Origin: Diplolepis rosae
Lineage: Eukaryota; Arthropoda; Insecta; Hymenoptera; Diplolepididae
Direction of reading: 5' to 3'
Assembly (NCBI GenBank): GCA_030998225.1
Contig: JAPYXD010000459.1
Span: 2,418,001 to 2,482,000, forward strand
Length of the DNA: 64,000 bases
The position numbers and the translations under genes were made by a program. The first letter of the stretch is position 1; each line of letters starts with the position of its first letter. Under the pieces are notes generated by a model. It searched no databases and was not told the DNA's origin. It saw nothing but the letters and a program-made list of their open reading frames with translations. Positions 22,819-34,129 of this stretch are shown here, piece by piece.

Positions 22819-23278
22819 CGTGGGTATCGGTATGTATAAGTGAAAAATTGTGGCTGTAGATAAATCCCCATCGCGTGTTTGCTTTTCTTATTTGCTGTTG
22901 CGGCTATAGGAGTTTTTACAAAAAACTATAGTAATTTGGCTGGCGCTCGGACCGTCAAATTCCTATAGTCCTTTGTAAACACTGCAACCTTCTATAGATA
23001 TAAATGTAATAAGTTTTGAATTTTATCCTATCTGAGTTAGTAAGTGGCTGCGATGAACCAATTGTAATTTTACTACAGAATTTTGCAAATATTAAGAACC
23101 TCTTTTGAAATAAATGCAATAATTTTAGATTTTATTATTATCAATTTAGTAATTCTGGAAATTACTACTCAAAGTGCTAATAATTACAATAGTTCCCTAT
23201 TTTCCCTACTTTGCTACCTCAAAATAGTAAAATGTACTGTGATTTTTTACATAGTTTACTACAAAAAGTCTCTCAGTG

Positions 23279-24003
23279 TATGAACGCACCCTTAAACTTT
23301 TTTAATGAACTGTCAATGTCAAAACGTTACTTAAAGTCAACATTTTCATCATGGTAAAGTTCACGAACCAGCAACGTTTGGAAATTATTAAAAATTACTA
23401 CCGAAATTCTGAGTCGGTGGTCGCAACTTTAAGAGCGCTTACTCCAATTTCCGGCAACAATAATCGTCCCATCCGACAGGCTGTGCGTGCTATAGTGGAC
23501 ACTGTGGCGTATTATGCAAAAATATCTTGGCCTACATGCTTTCAAGATTTAATTGACTCAAGAACTAAAGCCACTTGATCATTTGAAACGCCGAACAATC
23601 GATTTATGTAAAGGCAAATTCGGTAAACGTGTTATCTCGAGAAATGGTCCGGTCGAATGGCCACCTCGTTCATGCGATCTAACGCCATTGGATTTATTTC
23701 TAAGGGGCCATATCAAGTCACTGGTCTATGCCAACAAGCCAGCAACTTTAGACGACCTCAAAGACAACATCCAACGCGAAATTGGCAACGTTCCGGTCGA
23801 AATGTGTGCCAGAGTGGTGCAAAATTGGGTCCAAAGAATCGACCGCTGTAAACGGGCTCGTGGTGGTCATATGGCCGATATCGAATTTCATTCATAAAAT
23901 GTAATTCTTGCACTACACCCACAGTAAATTTGAACTCAATATCTCAAATATTTCTGTGTTTTATTCATAGATAAAATTGTTATGTCCCTGTTGGAAAACC
24001 CTT
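23279..24003 (+). mobile_element. Decayed DD41D-type Tc1/mariner relative
   Basis: The right end is the complement of AAGGGTTTTCCAACAGGGAC, followed by TA (24004-24005). It is the same family as 53386-54310. The left inverted end is missing: homology to the sister copy starts at about 23279. The body carries two pieces of a transposase gene. Confidence 0.7.
23351..23897 (+). pseudogene. Transposase pseudogene, catalytic centre deleted
   Basis: The first piece (ATG at 23351) encodes the N-terminal helix-turn-helix region beginning MVKFTNQQRLEIIKNYY, similar to the DUF4817-type head of insect Tc1/mariner relatives. The frame is then lost, and a second piece (to 23897) encodes WPPRSCDLTPLDLF, which holds the third catalytic Asp, and the conserved C-terminus RARGGHMADIEF. 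The segment with the first two catalytic Asp residues is deleted, and the two pieces are in different frames. It cannot encode an active enzyme. The copy at 53.5-54.2 kb has a similar deletion, so both may descend from one deleted progenitor. Confidence 0.75.
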
Positions 24004-24009
24004 TACTTT

Positions 24010-25345
24010 AAATCACAAATACACTTACACATATAACATTATATATATTAACCTAATATCACGTCGAATCACACGCTCGCTTACAGTCCTCAGACATAAA
24101 ACTTGGAACTTTGTTATATAGTATATATAGTATGTATATAGTATATATATTATATATATTATATATATTATATATAGTATATAATTATTAATTAATATTT
24201 AGTATACATTTTTATTATAACTACGTATGAAGTTTAATGAAACTAAAGTTTGAAATGTACATTAAAAAAATGCATTATTATCAAAAAAAATTTTGTGTAA
24301 AAACATTTAAAAGGAGGTTTTTTTATTTACTGTGTTGTATATTTTCAAAATATGGATTTTACAATTGCGATTTCCAAATTACTATTGTCCCTAATAAATT
24401 TATGTGCAATCTAAATCCTGTGTAGATTTTTCAAATTTTATGTAATACACTTATCAAGACTTTTGTTGTTTAAATTTTCATGATATCAATTTTATTTTAA
24501 AAAACTTGAGTGAAAAAGGAAGAAATAATTATAAATGAATTGAGGAAAAATTATGAATCAAGAATTTATTAAACTTACAGAATCTATATAACTAGATTAT
24601 GTGAAACTTTTAAATAAATTATATAAACTAGTGGATAATCAAAAAAACAAATGGAGGTTAACACTGCGGAGTATGTACGAAAGCTTCGTGGCGAACAGAC
24701 AAAACACGATCAAACACCACTGCAGTACGACGAAATTTTAAAATCACTAGTTTATAAGTGTAATCCACTATTTTGGATTTAGAGAGTACTAAAATAAACT
24801 ATAATTGTATTTTGTATGTTTTTAATTGATTTTGATTATTAAATACAATAACTTGGAACATCAGTATGCTGTAAATTCAACAGGTTTTACAAATTAAAAA
24901 TATTTTATGTGTGCCCAAGGCGCAGATTACTTTCATTCGTTCCTGCGTGAATAGATTTAGCTGGTGGAATAAATCTTGCGATTCACGGTTTACTCAACTC
25001 TCGATTGAAGAGTAGAGTATAATGAACGGAAAGCTCTACTATTTTTGTGATTTAATAAAAGATTGGTTCTTTATAATTATACTACGAGTAATAATATATA
25101 TATTTAAAAATTTTTAATGAACGTATTCATACTTCACCCTACACTTCTGAATTTTACTCAACATTGATTCATTTTTGAGCATTCAATATGTCACAAATAA
25201 TTACAATGATACTAAATAACTTCTAACTTGTCCATATGTCCCAAATTTGATCGGAAGTTGATTAAAATTACTTCAACTACTTTTCTCCGTGCGCAGACGC
25301 TCGCTTACAATCTTGAGACATAAAACTTGAAACTTTCTTATACAC
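24010..25345 (+). repeat. Dispersed repeat R1, copy a
   Basis: Most of this block is found reversed at about 54310-57195, and part of it in the same orientation at 35155-35575. It contains a TA at 24676-24677 that corresponds to the empty site of the mariner element at 55558. It is non-coding and AT-rich. A reversed CACGGAGAAAAGTAGTTGAAG end lies near 25274-25294. Confidence 0.75.
24113..24192. repeat. TATATA(GT)-type microsatellite
   Basis: Irregular repeats of TATATAGTA and TATATATTA. Confidence 0.85.
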
Positions 25346-25654
25346 ATATACTGACTGCAAGAGTTATTCAGAGCTTGTAAAAATCACCATAGCCGTCTCG
25401 AATTTCAGGTCCGATCAGCTGGCACCTCCGCAACGGAACATTACTATTTACTTTATGCCACATTTTCGGGGTAATTAAGGGCTAATTTTGGTCGGTAATG
25501 CCGATTTTTGGGCTCTTGTATTTTTCTCAAAAAACCAAATTTTAGGTGGATGTGCTGACTGCCCGAGCAGCTAGCACCTCCAGTACATAAAAACCTTAAA
25601 ATTTCAAAAATTGACTGTACCCGAATTACGGGCTATTTGCGGCTATTGAAATAC
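25346..25654. other. Unassigned segment with Penelope scrap
   Basis: About 25370-25410 matches a piece of the Penelope-type unit (AAAATCACCATA, CCGTCTCGAATTTC), also seen at 59.9 kb. The rest is unassigned non-coding sequence. Confidence 0.4.
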
Positions 25655-26283
25655 CCCAAAATCAATTTAAAAAAACAACCCCTATCACTAAAAAGCAACC
25701 CTTAATTTTTTAAAATACTTTTTCGGCAGTATTAACTACCCCAGAATTTTGGGCTTTTTTCGGGCTTTTCAAATACGCAAGAATCATTTTTGAAAAAACA
25801 ACCCCTATCACCGAAAAGCAACCCTTAATTGTTTTAAATACATTTTGAACAAGAAAAACTATTTGAGAATATTGGGCTGTATTCCGGCTCTTTAAAAAGG
25901 TCTATATCGATTTTTGGGCACAAAACCTTAACATCAAAATGCACCCATGCATGATCATGTAGACGCGACTTTGGCTAAAAAATAATGTTTTGGAAATTTT
26001 ATAGCCTAGGAATGCTCTCTGATTTTCGGGCTTCTTAAAAATGTCCATATCGATTTTTGGGCTCCAACCGTTAACACCAAAATGCATCCCTGCATGGCCA
26101 TGTAAAGACGACTTTGACTAAAAATCGTCTTTTTGTGTATTTTATGGTCCAGGAATACTCTCTGATTTATGGGCTCTTCAAAAATGTCTGTATCTATTTT
26201 TGGGCTCCAACCCTTAACACCAAAATACATCCCTGCATGGCCATGTATAGACGACTTTGACTAAAAATCATCTTTTTGTGTAA
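25655..26283 (-). repeat. 143-bp minisatellite, left inverted arm
   Basis: About 2.5 units of a 143-bp repeat occupy about 25905-26283, followed by a non-repeated part (25655-25905). The whole is the reverse complement of 34130-35146. Units carry CATGCAGGGGTGCATTTTGG and CCCAAAAATCGATA blocks. The period is not a multiple of three, so the similar short ORFs seen in each unit fall in shifting frames and are not genes. Confidence 0.85.
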
Positions 26284-26771
26284 TAATATATAATAATAAT
26301 AATAAGAAGAATTGTAACATGTTCTCTCTATTTATATAAACGTTTTAAAAAGAACTGACTTTCCTCAAATCTTTCAGGAGGAAGTACAATAATTTACACC
26401 AGCTCGTTGTCGCATATTCGATTGCGATGGAGTAGTTAATACTACACTTACTTCACTAGGTAAAACTTTAAGGAACTAAATTTAGTCGTCTTCACTCAAA
26501 TGTTCTAAACATACATACGCACTTACCGGTAGCAAAATTTCATGATGTTATTCAGTAAGAACGTTTTAGAGCAAGTCATAGGAAAGCATATGTGTAGGTA
26601 ACCAAAATACAGGAAGGCATAAAAATGTCTCCTTTAAAGATGCACACGAAAAAATAGTTTAGTAAAGTTTAATAGAACTTTAAAGTTATTTTGGCATAGG
26701 GTTAGTTTCTTCTTATTTTCTTTGATTAAAATTATCACTATTAGATGTAAAAATGCGCAAAAAGAAAGAAA

Positions 26772-26812
26772 GGCAAACGTTTCGACCACATATGGGGGCC
26801 TTCTTCAGTGCC
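26772..26812 (-). ncRNA. Hammerhead-ribozyme-like motif, copy 3
   Basis: In order on the minus strand: GGCA, CUGAAGAA, stem II GGCC/GGUC, GAAA, CGUU, UGCC. Stem I is perfect (GGCA/UGCC). Stem II contains a G-U pair. Confidence 0.7.
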
Positions 26813-27732
26813 ATAAATTAAAAGATTAATTCAAAATTTCTGTAAAACGGAGATAATAAAAATAAGGATTATCATAAAATTGGAAAACTTATCTCATAGC
26901 TTGCAATTTAAAATGAAGTAGTCTAGTAAGCAGCAGCACAAATTGAAAAAATATTTAGAGTTCACTGTGAATCAAAAACCGGAATAAATGAAAAGACACA
27001 AAAAATTTTACAAATGAACCGACCGGAAATTTTTCTAAATTTTTTTGTTAACGGAGGATGCCCAATTTTTTATTGATGACAATCGCGAACAAGTTTTAAA
27101 TTTTGAAAACTTTTCTTGAGGACTTTGTTACCGCAGTCTCTCACAGAATGATCTGAACTGTTTTAAAAACCGACTCGGGACATGTGACTTTGCTGACTGA
27201 CAATTTTTTTTATAAGCAATCCTGAGAGGTTCTTTTCCTCCTTGAAGGAGACTATTGTCCTATACCTAGTCAAGAAATTCGAGACGTTTATGGTGATTTT
27301 CACGAGTGGACGAAGGCGTGTATTTTTCAAGAAATCGATTTTGTACATCAGCTTCACGGACAATTCATTTAACACTGAATAATAAATTTATTTTTAAAAA
27401 TTAATAAAAATGCAATTTAAGTATTAGTGATGTTAAGTATCACATTTGAAAGTATTATTAAATTTAACTAGTTCTGAAAATGGTCAGAACAATGAGATAT
27501 TCCAGCGGTATATATATATATAGTGACATGTTTAATAACATGTCTACTATTCCGGTTTTTGATTCACAGTGAACTCTAAATATTTTTTCAATTTGTGCAG
27601 CTGCTTACTAGACTACTTCATTTTGAATTGCAAGCTATGAGATAAGTTTTTGATTTATATGATAATCCTTATTTCAATTATCTCCTATATTCTAATGTTT
27701 TACAGAAATTTTGAATTAATCTTTGAATTTAT

Positions 27733-27773
27733 GGCACTGAAGAGGGCCCCCATATGTGGCCGAAACGTTTGCT
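27733..27773 (+). ncRNA. Hammerhead-ribozyme-like motif, copy 4
   Basis: In order: GGCA, CUGAAGAG, stem II GGCC/GGCC, GAAA, CGUU, UGCU. The core is consensus. The outermost stem I pair is G-U. Confidence 0.7.
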
Positions 27774-27862
27774 TTTCTTTCTTTTTGCGCATTTTTACAT
27801 CTAATGGTGATAATTTTAATCAAAGAAAATAAGAAGAAACTGACCCTATGCCAAAATAACGA

Positions 27863-28274
27863 GAAATGAACAAACATTTTAATATGGAACTGTTTAAGAG
27901 TTAGGGATTCAGGCATTTTCGGAACGGAGTTTTGGAAAATTTTTAGAACTTTTCAATATAAAATGCAGAACCTGTATTCCCAACTCCTGAACAGTTCTAT
28001 AAACTTTATTGAAATATTTTTTTCCCTGCATGCGTACGAAGAACACGTGGAAGAGACACTCTAATGCCTTCCCGGTTTTGTTTAACCGCACCTATGCTTT
28101 CCCTAAGTCCTATTCAAAAACCTCTTTTCTGTGCTCTTAAAGTTAAATTATTATAACTCATAAGAACTTAATGGAAACTAAAAGATACATTGATAATCTA
28201 CGTCAAATTCTTTTCCAGTACGAAATTATTCACTGACGATGTTCATGTTAAATCATAAAACTTTATATTTTAAT
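27863..28274. other. Non-coding gap
   Basis: No gene, end or repeat was recognised between two Penelope-type units. Confidence 0.4.
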
Positions 28275-28376
28275 TTTATTTAATTTCTTGTTATTTTGGC
28301 ATAGGGTCAGTTTCATCTTTTTTTATTTGATTAAAAATATCACTATTAGATGTGAAAATGAGCAAAAAGACAGAAA

Positions 28377-28417
28377 GGCAAACGTTTCGGCCACATATGG
28401 GGGCCCTCTTCAGTGCC
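28377..28417 (-). ncRNA. Hammerhead-ribozyme-like motif, array copy 1
   Basis: In order on the minus strand: GGCA, CUGAAGAG, stem II GGCC-CCCAUAUGU-GGCC, GAAA, CGUU, UGCC. The core is fully consensus, with four stem I pairs and four stem II pairs. Confidence 0.8.
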
Positions 28418-29436
28418 ATAAATTCAAAGATTAATTCAAAATTTCTGAAGAACATTAGAATATAGGAAATAATCAAATTAGGAATTATCACGGAATTCAA
28501 AAACTTATCTTATAGCTTGAAATTCAAAATGAAGTAGTCCAGTATGCAGCATCATGAATTGAAAAAATATGTAGAGTTCACTGTGAATAAAAAACCGGAT
28601 TAATAAAAAAAACAACAAATTTTGCACACGAACCCACCGGAATTTTTTAGAAAATTTTATTATTAAGCCAAATTGGTTATCAGTGGCAAAACGCGAACAT
28701 ATTTTACATTTTTGAAAACTTTGCGGTGAAGACTTTGTTACCGGAGTCTCTCACAGAATGATCTAAACTGTTTTAAAAACCGACTCGAGACATGTGGCTT
28801 TGCTGACCGAAAATTTTTTTATGTAAGCAACCTGAGAGGTTCTTTTCCTCCTTGAAGAAGACTATTGTCCTATACCTACTAAAGAATTTCGAGACGTTTA
28901 TGTTCATTTTCACGCGTGGACGCAGGCGTGTATTTTTCAAAAAAATGATTTTATATATCAGCTTCACGGACAATCCATTTAACACTGAATTTGCAAGCTT
29001 ACTATAATATCCATGTTTTTTAAAATTTTACTCAATATTATTTGAGTATGCACCGAATAAAAAAATTGAATGTTGTTTATTTCGCATTTAGATTTATTCT
29101 GATGTTTTAAAAAATTGTAATAAATTTATCTTCAAAAATTAATAAAAAAAAATTGCAATTTACATATTCGTGATATTAAGTATCACATCTGAAAGTATTA
29201 TTAAATTTAACTAGTTCTGAGAATAGTCAGTATTGTGATATATTCTAGCTTTATAATTAATTTGCCATTTTTAAATTTTAAAGTGACATGCTTGATAACA
29301 TGTCTAGTATTATATTGACCCAAAATCATAGAATTTTATTTAATTTCTTGTTATTTTGGCATAGGGTCAGTTTCATCTTTTTTTATTTGATTAAAAATAT
29401 CACTATTAGATGTGAAAATGAGCAAAAAGACAGAAA

Positions 29437-29477
29437 GGCAAACGTTTCGGCCACATATGGGGGCCCTCTTCAGTGCC
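29437..29477 (-). ncRNA. Hammerhead-ribozyme-like motif, array copy 2
   Basis: Identical to array copy 1, 1060 bp further on and on the same strand. Confidence 0.8.
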
Positions 29478-30499
29478 ATAAATTCAAAGATTAATTCAAA
29501 ATTTCTGAAGAACATTAGAATATAGGAAATAATCAAATTAGGAATTATCACGGAATTCAAAAACTTATCTTATAGCTTGAAATTCAAAATGAAGTAGTGC
29601 AGTATGCAGCATCATGAATTGAAAAAATATCTAGAGTTCACTGTGAATAAAAAACCGGATTAATAAAAAAAACATAACAAATTTTGCACACGAACCCACC
29701 GGAATTTTTTAGAAAATTTCATTATCAAGCCAAATTGGTTATCAGTGGCAAAACGCGAACATATTTTATATTTTTGAAAACTTTGCGGTGAAGACTTTGT
29801 TACCGGAGTCTCTCACAGAATGATCTAAACTGTTTTAAAAACCGACTCGAGACATGTGGCTTTGCTGACCGAAAATTTTTTTATATAAGCAATCCTGAGA
29901 GGTTCTTTTCCTCCTTGAAGAAGACTATTGTCCTATACCTACTAAAGAATTTCGAGACGTTTATGTTCATTTTCACGAGTGGACGCAGGCGTGTATTTTT
30001 CAAAGAAATGATTTTATATATAAGCTTCACGGACAATCCATTTAAGACTGAATTTGCAAGCTTACTATAATATCCATGTTTTTTAAAATTTTACTCAATA
30101 TTATTTGAGTATGCACCGAATAAAAAAATTGAATGTTGTTTATTTCGCATTTAGATTTATTCTGATGTTTTAAAAAATTGTAATAAATTTATCTTCAAAA
30201 ATTAATAAAAAAAAATTGCAATTTACATATTCGTGATATTAAGTATCACATCTGAAAGTATTATTAAATTTAACTAGTTCTGAGAATAGTCAGTATTGTG
30301 ATATATTCTAGCTTTATAATTAATTTGCCATTTTTAAATTTTAAAGTGACATGCTTGATAACATGTCTAGTATTATATTGACCCAAAATCATAGAATTTT
30401 ATTTAATTTCTTGTTATTTTGGCATAGGGTCAGTTTCATCTTTTTTTATTTGATTAAAAATATCACTATTAGATGTGAAAATGAGCAAAAAGACAGAAA

Positions 30500-30540
30500 G
30501 GCAAACGTTTCGGCCACATATGGGGGCCCTCTTCAGTGCC
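30500..30540 (-). ncRNA. Hammerhead-ribozyme-like motif, array copy 3
   Basis: Identical to array copy 1, 1063 bp after copy 2 and on the same strand. Confidence 0.8.
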
Positions 30541-31562
30541 ATAAATTCAAAGATTAATTCAAAATTTCTGAAGAACATTAGAATATAGGAAATAATCAAA
30601 TTAGGAATTATCACGGAATTCAAAAACTTATCTTATAGCTTGAAATTCAAAATGAAGTAGTCCAGTATGCAGCATCATGAATTGAAAAAATATGTAGAGT
30701 TCACTGTGAATAAAAAACCGGATTAATAAAAAAAGCATAACAAATTTTGCACACGAACCGACCGGAATTTTTTAGAAAATTTTATTATTAAGCCAAATTG
30801 GTTATCAGTGGCAAAACGCGAACATATTTTACATTTTTGAAAACTTTGCGGTGAAGACTTTGTTACCGGAGTCTCTCACAGAATGATCTGAACTGTTTTA
30901 AAAACCGACTCGAGACATGTGGCTTTGCTGACCGAAAATTTTTTTATATAAGCAATCCTGAGAGGTTCTTTTCCTCCTTGAAGAAGACTATTGTCCTATA
31001 CCTACTAAAGAATTTCGAGACGTTTATGTTCATTTTCACGAGTGGACGCAGGCGTGTATTTTTCAAAGAAATGATTTTATATATAAGCTTCACGGACAAT
31101 CCATTTAAGACTGAATTTGCAAGCTTACTATAATATCCATGTTTTTTAAAATTTTACTCAATATTATTTGAGTATGCACCGAATAAAAAAATTGAATGTT
31201 GTTTATTTCGCATTTAGATTTATTCTGATGTTTTAAAAAATTGTAATAAATTTATCTTCAAAAATTAATAAAAAAAAATTGCAATTTACATATTCGTGAT
31301 ATTAAGTATCACATCTGAAAGTATTATTAAATTTAACTAGTTCTGAGAATAGTCAGTATTGTGATATATTCTAGCTTTAAAATTAATTTGCCATTTTTAA
31401 ATTTTAAAGTGACATGCTTGATAACATGTCTAGTATTATATTGACCCAAATTCATAGAATTTTATTTAATTTCTTGTTATTTTGGCATAGGGTCAGTTTT
31501 ATCTTTTTTTATTTGATTAATAATATCACTATTAGATGTGAAAATGATCAAAAAGACAGAAA

Positions 31563-31603
31563 GGCAAACGTTTCGGCCACATATGGGGGCCCTCTTCAGT
31601 GCC
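31563..31603 (-). ncRNA. Hammerhead-ribozyme-like motif, array copy 4
   Basis: Identical to array copy 1, 1063 bp after copy 3. It lies in the partial last unit, on the same strand. Confidence 0.8.
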
Positions 31604-32138
31604 ATAAATTCAAAGATTAATTCAAAATTTCTGAAGAACATTAGAATATAGGAAATAATCAAATTAGGAATTGTCACGGAATTCAAAAACTTATCTTATA
31701 GCTTGAAATTCGCAAATTTCTATTCCTTGAAGTCCAAGAATTAAATGGGTCCGATTCCCGATTACCATTTGACAGAATCCCAACAAAGTTGATTTTCCAT
31801 AAACAGTAATACACACTACGAGGGATTATTAACTTTCATCAACCTCCGAGAAGAAGGTCTGAAGACCACTGCTATATAGGTCATTATACAGCTATAGGCA
31901 CCGTGCGTGACTGCAGCGCCATAGCATGAGTGAACTAAAGGAGGCTGTGCGAGAACTTTTACAATGTATTATAATGGGACTTAGTTATAAAAATGTTTAT
32001 AATCAATAAAAAAAGAACAATTTGATTCACTTTAAAAATCGATTGTTTATCCTTGTGAAGTATTTGTATGAAATCAGCAGTAAAAAGTAAGTATTTTCCA
32101 TAATAAAAATTATATAGAAACCAGTAAATATAAGGATA

Positions 32139-32796
32139 AGGTAGTCGTCATGCCAAAAAACAGTCTCTGGAAAAAAAAGTTTTTCTATTATTTCAAGACT
32201 GAGAATTATATCATCAGCCGTGTCATATGTAAGAAAAGACACTGTTTTTAATGAAAAAATTTAAAAATTACGAAAAATAATATTTTAATAATGTTTTTTA
32301 TAATAGGACATTTCTTTACTATCGCTTCTTACCAATTTTTTGAAAATGATTGAAGTTTCTTAAATCATAGCTTATTTATTCGGGGAAACAACTTGACCGT
32401 TTCCAATTTTTGAAAATAAATTCTTTAATGATTGAAATAATTAAAAATCAATTTTCCAAATCAAAATTTTTATAAACAAATTGCTGTATTTGATAATAAT
32501 TGATTTATTTTCAAAAATTGGAAACGGTTAAGTTGTAGAGAATATTTCCCCCGAAAAAAATAAGCTATGATTTAAGAAACTTCAATTATTTTCAAAAAAT
32601 TGGTAAGAAGCGATAGTAAAGAAATATCCTATTATAAAAAACATTATTAAAATATTATTTTTCGTAATTTTTAAATTTTTTCATTAAAAAGAGTGTCTTT
32701 TCTTACATATGACACGGCTGATGATATAATTCTCAGTCTTGAACTCATAGAAAAACTTCTTTTTCCAGAGACTGTTTTTTGGCATGACGACTACCT
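32139..32796. mobile_element. 658-bp palindromic MITE, TA target duplication
   Basis: The inverted ends AGGTAGTCGTCATGCC and its complement are flanked by TA (32137-32138 and 32797-32798). The two arms are complementary almost to the middle (near 32470). Related fragments lie at 18925-19090 and 44700-44920. It is non-coding. Confidence 0.85.
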
Positions 32797-32924
32797 TAAG
32801 TTAATGACAGATAAAAACAGACTAGAAAAATAATAAAGAATTAAATTGTAATTTCACGATGACACTTTTAGGTACTTGTTGAGTAAATAAATATTAATTG
32901 TTTATTTTCAGATTCACATTCATC

Positions 32925-33140
32925 ATGGATATAATTATTAAAAAGGGTTTTCAATCAATTAAACATACAATAGAATTTCAACCACAAACGAAAATTAAAA
33001 GTAAAAATCTCGGTCTGCTAGAACACGTACGAGATGTCCAAGAGTTCCGTAGAAATAATGAAAGTTATTTAATAAAATCTCGTATAATTCGACAAGCATC
33101 AGTTCATGCAACACCCTACAGTACCCACTTATTCCTTTGA
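32925..33140 (+). CDS. Exon-like fragment, possible N-terminus of a SWIM/YqaJ-type transposon protein
   Basis: The ATG at 32925 follows a splice-acceptor-like TTTATTTTCAG (ending near 32911). The 71-residue frame begins MDIIIKKGFQSIKHTIEFQP and later has E-F-R-R-N-N-E-S-Y-L-I-K-S-R and a final T-P-Y-S-T-H-L-F-L. This order (a charged segment, then a beta-strand-like motif) resembles sequence found just before SWIM zinc fingers in arthropod repeat-encoded proteins that also carry a YqaJ-type nuclease. The cysteines of the zinc finger itself are absent because a stop follows. It is therefore at best a truncated piece. The family assignment is an inference from memory of pattern, not from any search. 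Confidence 0.3.
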   Translation: MDIIIKKGFQSIKHTIEFQPQTKIKSKNLGLLEHVRDVQEFRRNNESYLIKSRIIRQASVHATPYSTHLFL

Positions 33141-33391
33141 TTTATTTTCCATTTAGACGTTGGAAATTTATAAAATTTACACTCACTTTTCCTGCTTGTA
33201 TTTTTACAATTCACAACACAACAACTTCGGTGGCTCATTTCAGCTATACTTTTTAAATTAAAACAAAATTTAGATTTGCACATGTATTTTGATTGCTCGG
33301 AAATATAAAACAGCCTCCTTTAACGCCTAAATTATCCAATGCGTGCGCTGGCGTCGATTGAACTCTCCCTACCATGACTTCGCACGGTACC

Positions 33392-34129
33392 TAATATATG
33401 CTTGCGCAAAAGTGGACAATGGGTTGAATACAATGATCTCAGCGAAAAAACAAAGACTACATGGAAAAAATTTATTGTTACCCCACACATGATCTTATTT
33501 TCAATCTAACACCGTCATACTAATATGTGTCAAATATAATATTACTTATATAAATTCTTATAAAAACGCATTTTGTATTAAAAAAGCTAGAGCTTTACAT
33601 AAAATAGAATAACATCTATGATTATGTTTTTTAATGTGCATATGCAAAATTTATTAACTATTTGTATGTAAAGTGTTAATTAAATTTTAGATATTTTTTT
33701 GACAAGTAAAAAAAAATTTAATTTTTTGAAATAAATGTATAATGATTCTATGCAAAGGAGAACTGCTCTACGATATTCATTCTAAAATACATTGATATTT
33801 TATTATTTTTATTATCACTCCTAAATTTTCAAAAAAATATTTTTATAAATTTCAGTATTAAATTTCCATTACGTGTAATGGAAGATTTTTTTAGTAACGT
33901 ATATTAAATTTAATATACTTTCATCTTAAAAAAAACAAACTGAAATTTGAATTTTCATACACTTAGGCATATATTTTGATAATGTTTGTTAATTTTAATA
34001 TATTGTGATTCAAAAATCATCAAATTTAATACGAATGTACATTAATTTTTCATGATATACAAGAACATTAATTTTAATTTACCACTTGTATAGTAAAGTC
34101 TATGCAAATTAATAATAAATTTTACTGAA
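33392..34129. other. AT-rich non-coding DNA
   Basis: About 740 bp with no supported gene, RNA or repeat end. Confidence 0.5.

Larger units (their letters stand above)
26683..27862. mobile_element. Penelope-type element, inverted ends with hammerhead motifs
   Basis: 26683-26995 is the reverse complement of about 27546-27862. The middle matches the interior of the 1.06 kb tandem unit at 28.3-31.7 kb. It includes the palindromic GACATG...CATGTC near 27524-27544. A hammerhead-like motif lies in each end, in opposite orientation. No ORF is supported, so this is a non-autonomous or truncated copy. Confidence 0.7.
28275..31712 (-). mobile_element. Direct tandem array of ~1.06 kb Penelope-type units (about 3.2 copies)
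   Basis: Equivalent points recur at 28275, about 29335, about 30398 and about 31461, a spacing of 1060, 1063 and 1063 bp. Units are almost identical, which suggests recent amplification. Each has one hammerhead-like motif on the minus strand, a palindromic GACATGCTTGATAACATGTC, and a block shared with 26.7-27.5 kb and 59.2-59.9 kb. The first and last copies are partial. No protein is supported: the 66-70-residue frames in each unit overlap the ribozyme motif on either strand and show no domain. Confidence 0.85.
31897..33391 (+). mobile_element. Candidate TA-flanked element carrying a gene fragment
   Basis: The short inverted ends GGCACCGTGCG and CGCACGGTACC (one mismatch) are each flanked by TA. 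An AAAGGAGGCTGT motif lies subterminally in inverted positions (about 31938 and, reversed, about 33312). Inside are the palindromic MITE at 32139 and an exon-like ORF. The ends are short, so the call is moderate. Confidence 0.45.

Noticed and set aside
28291..31686. Repeated 68-70-residue frames on both strands in the tandem array
   Set aside because: They overlap the hammerhead-like motif, exist on both strands over the same DNA and show no domain. Repetition alone explains their conservation.
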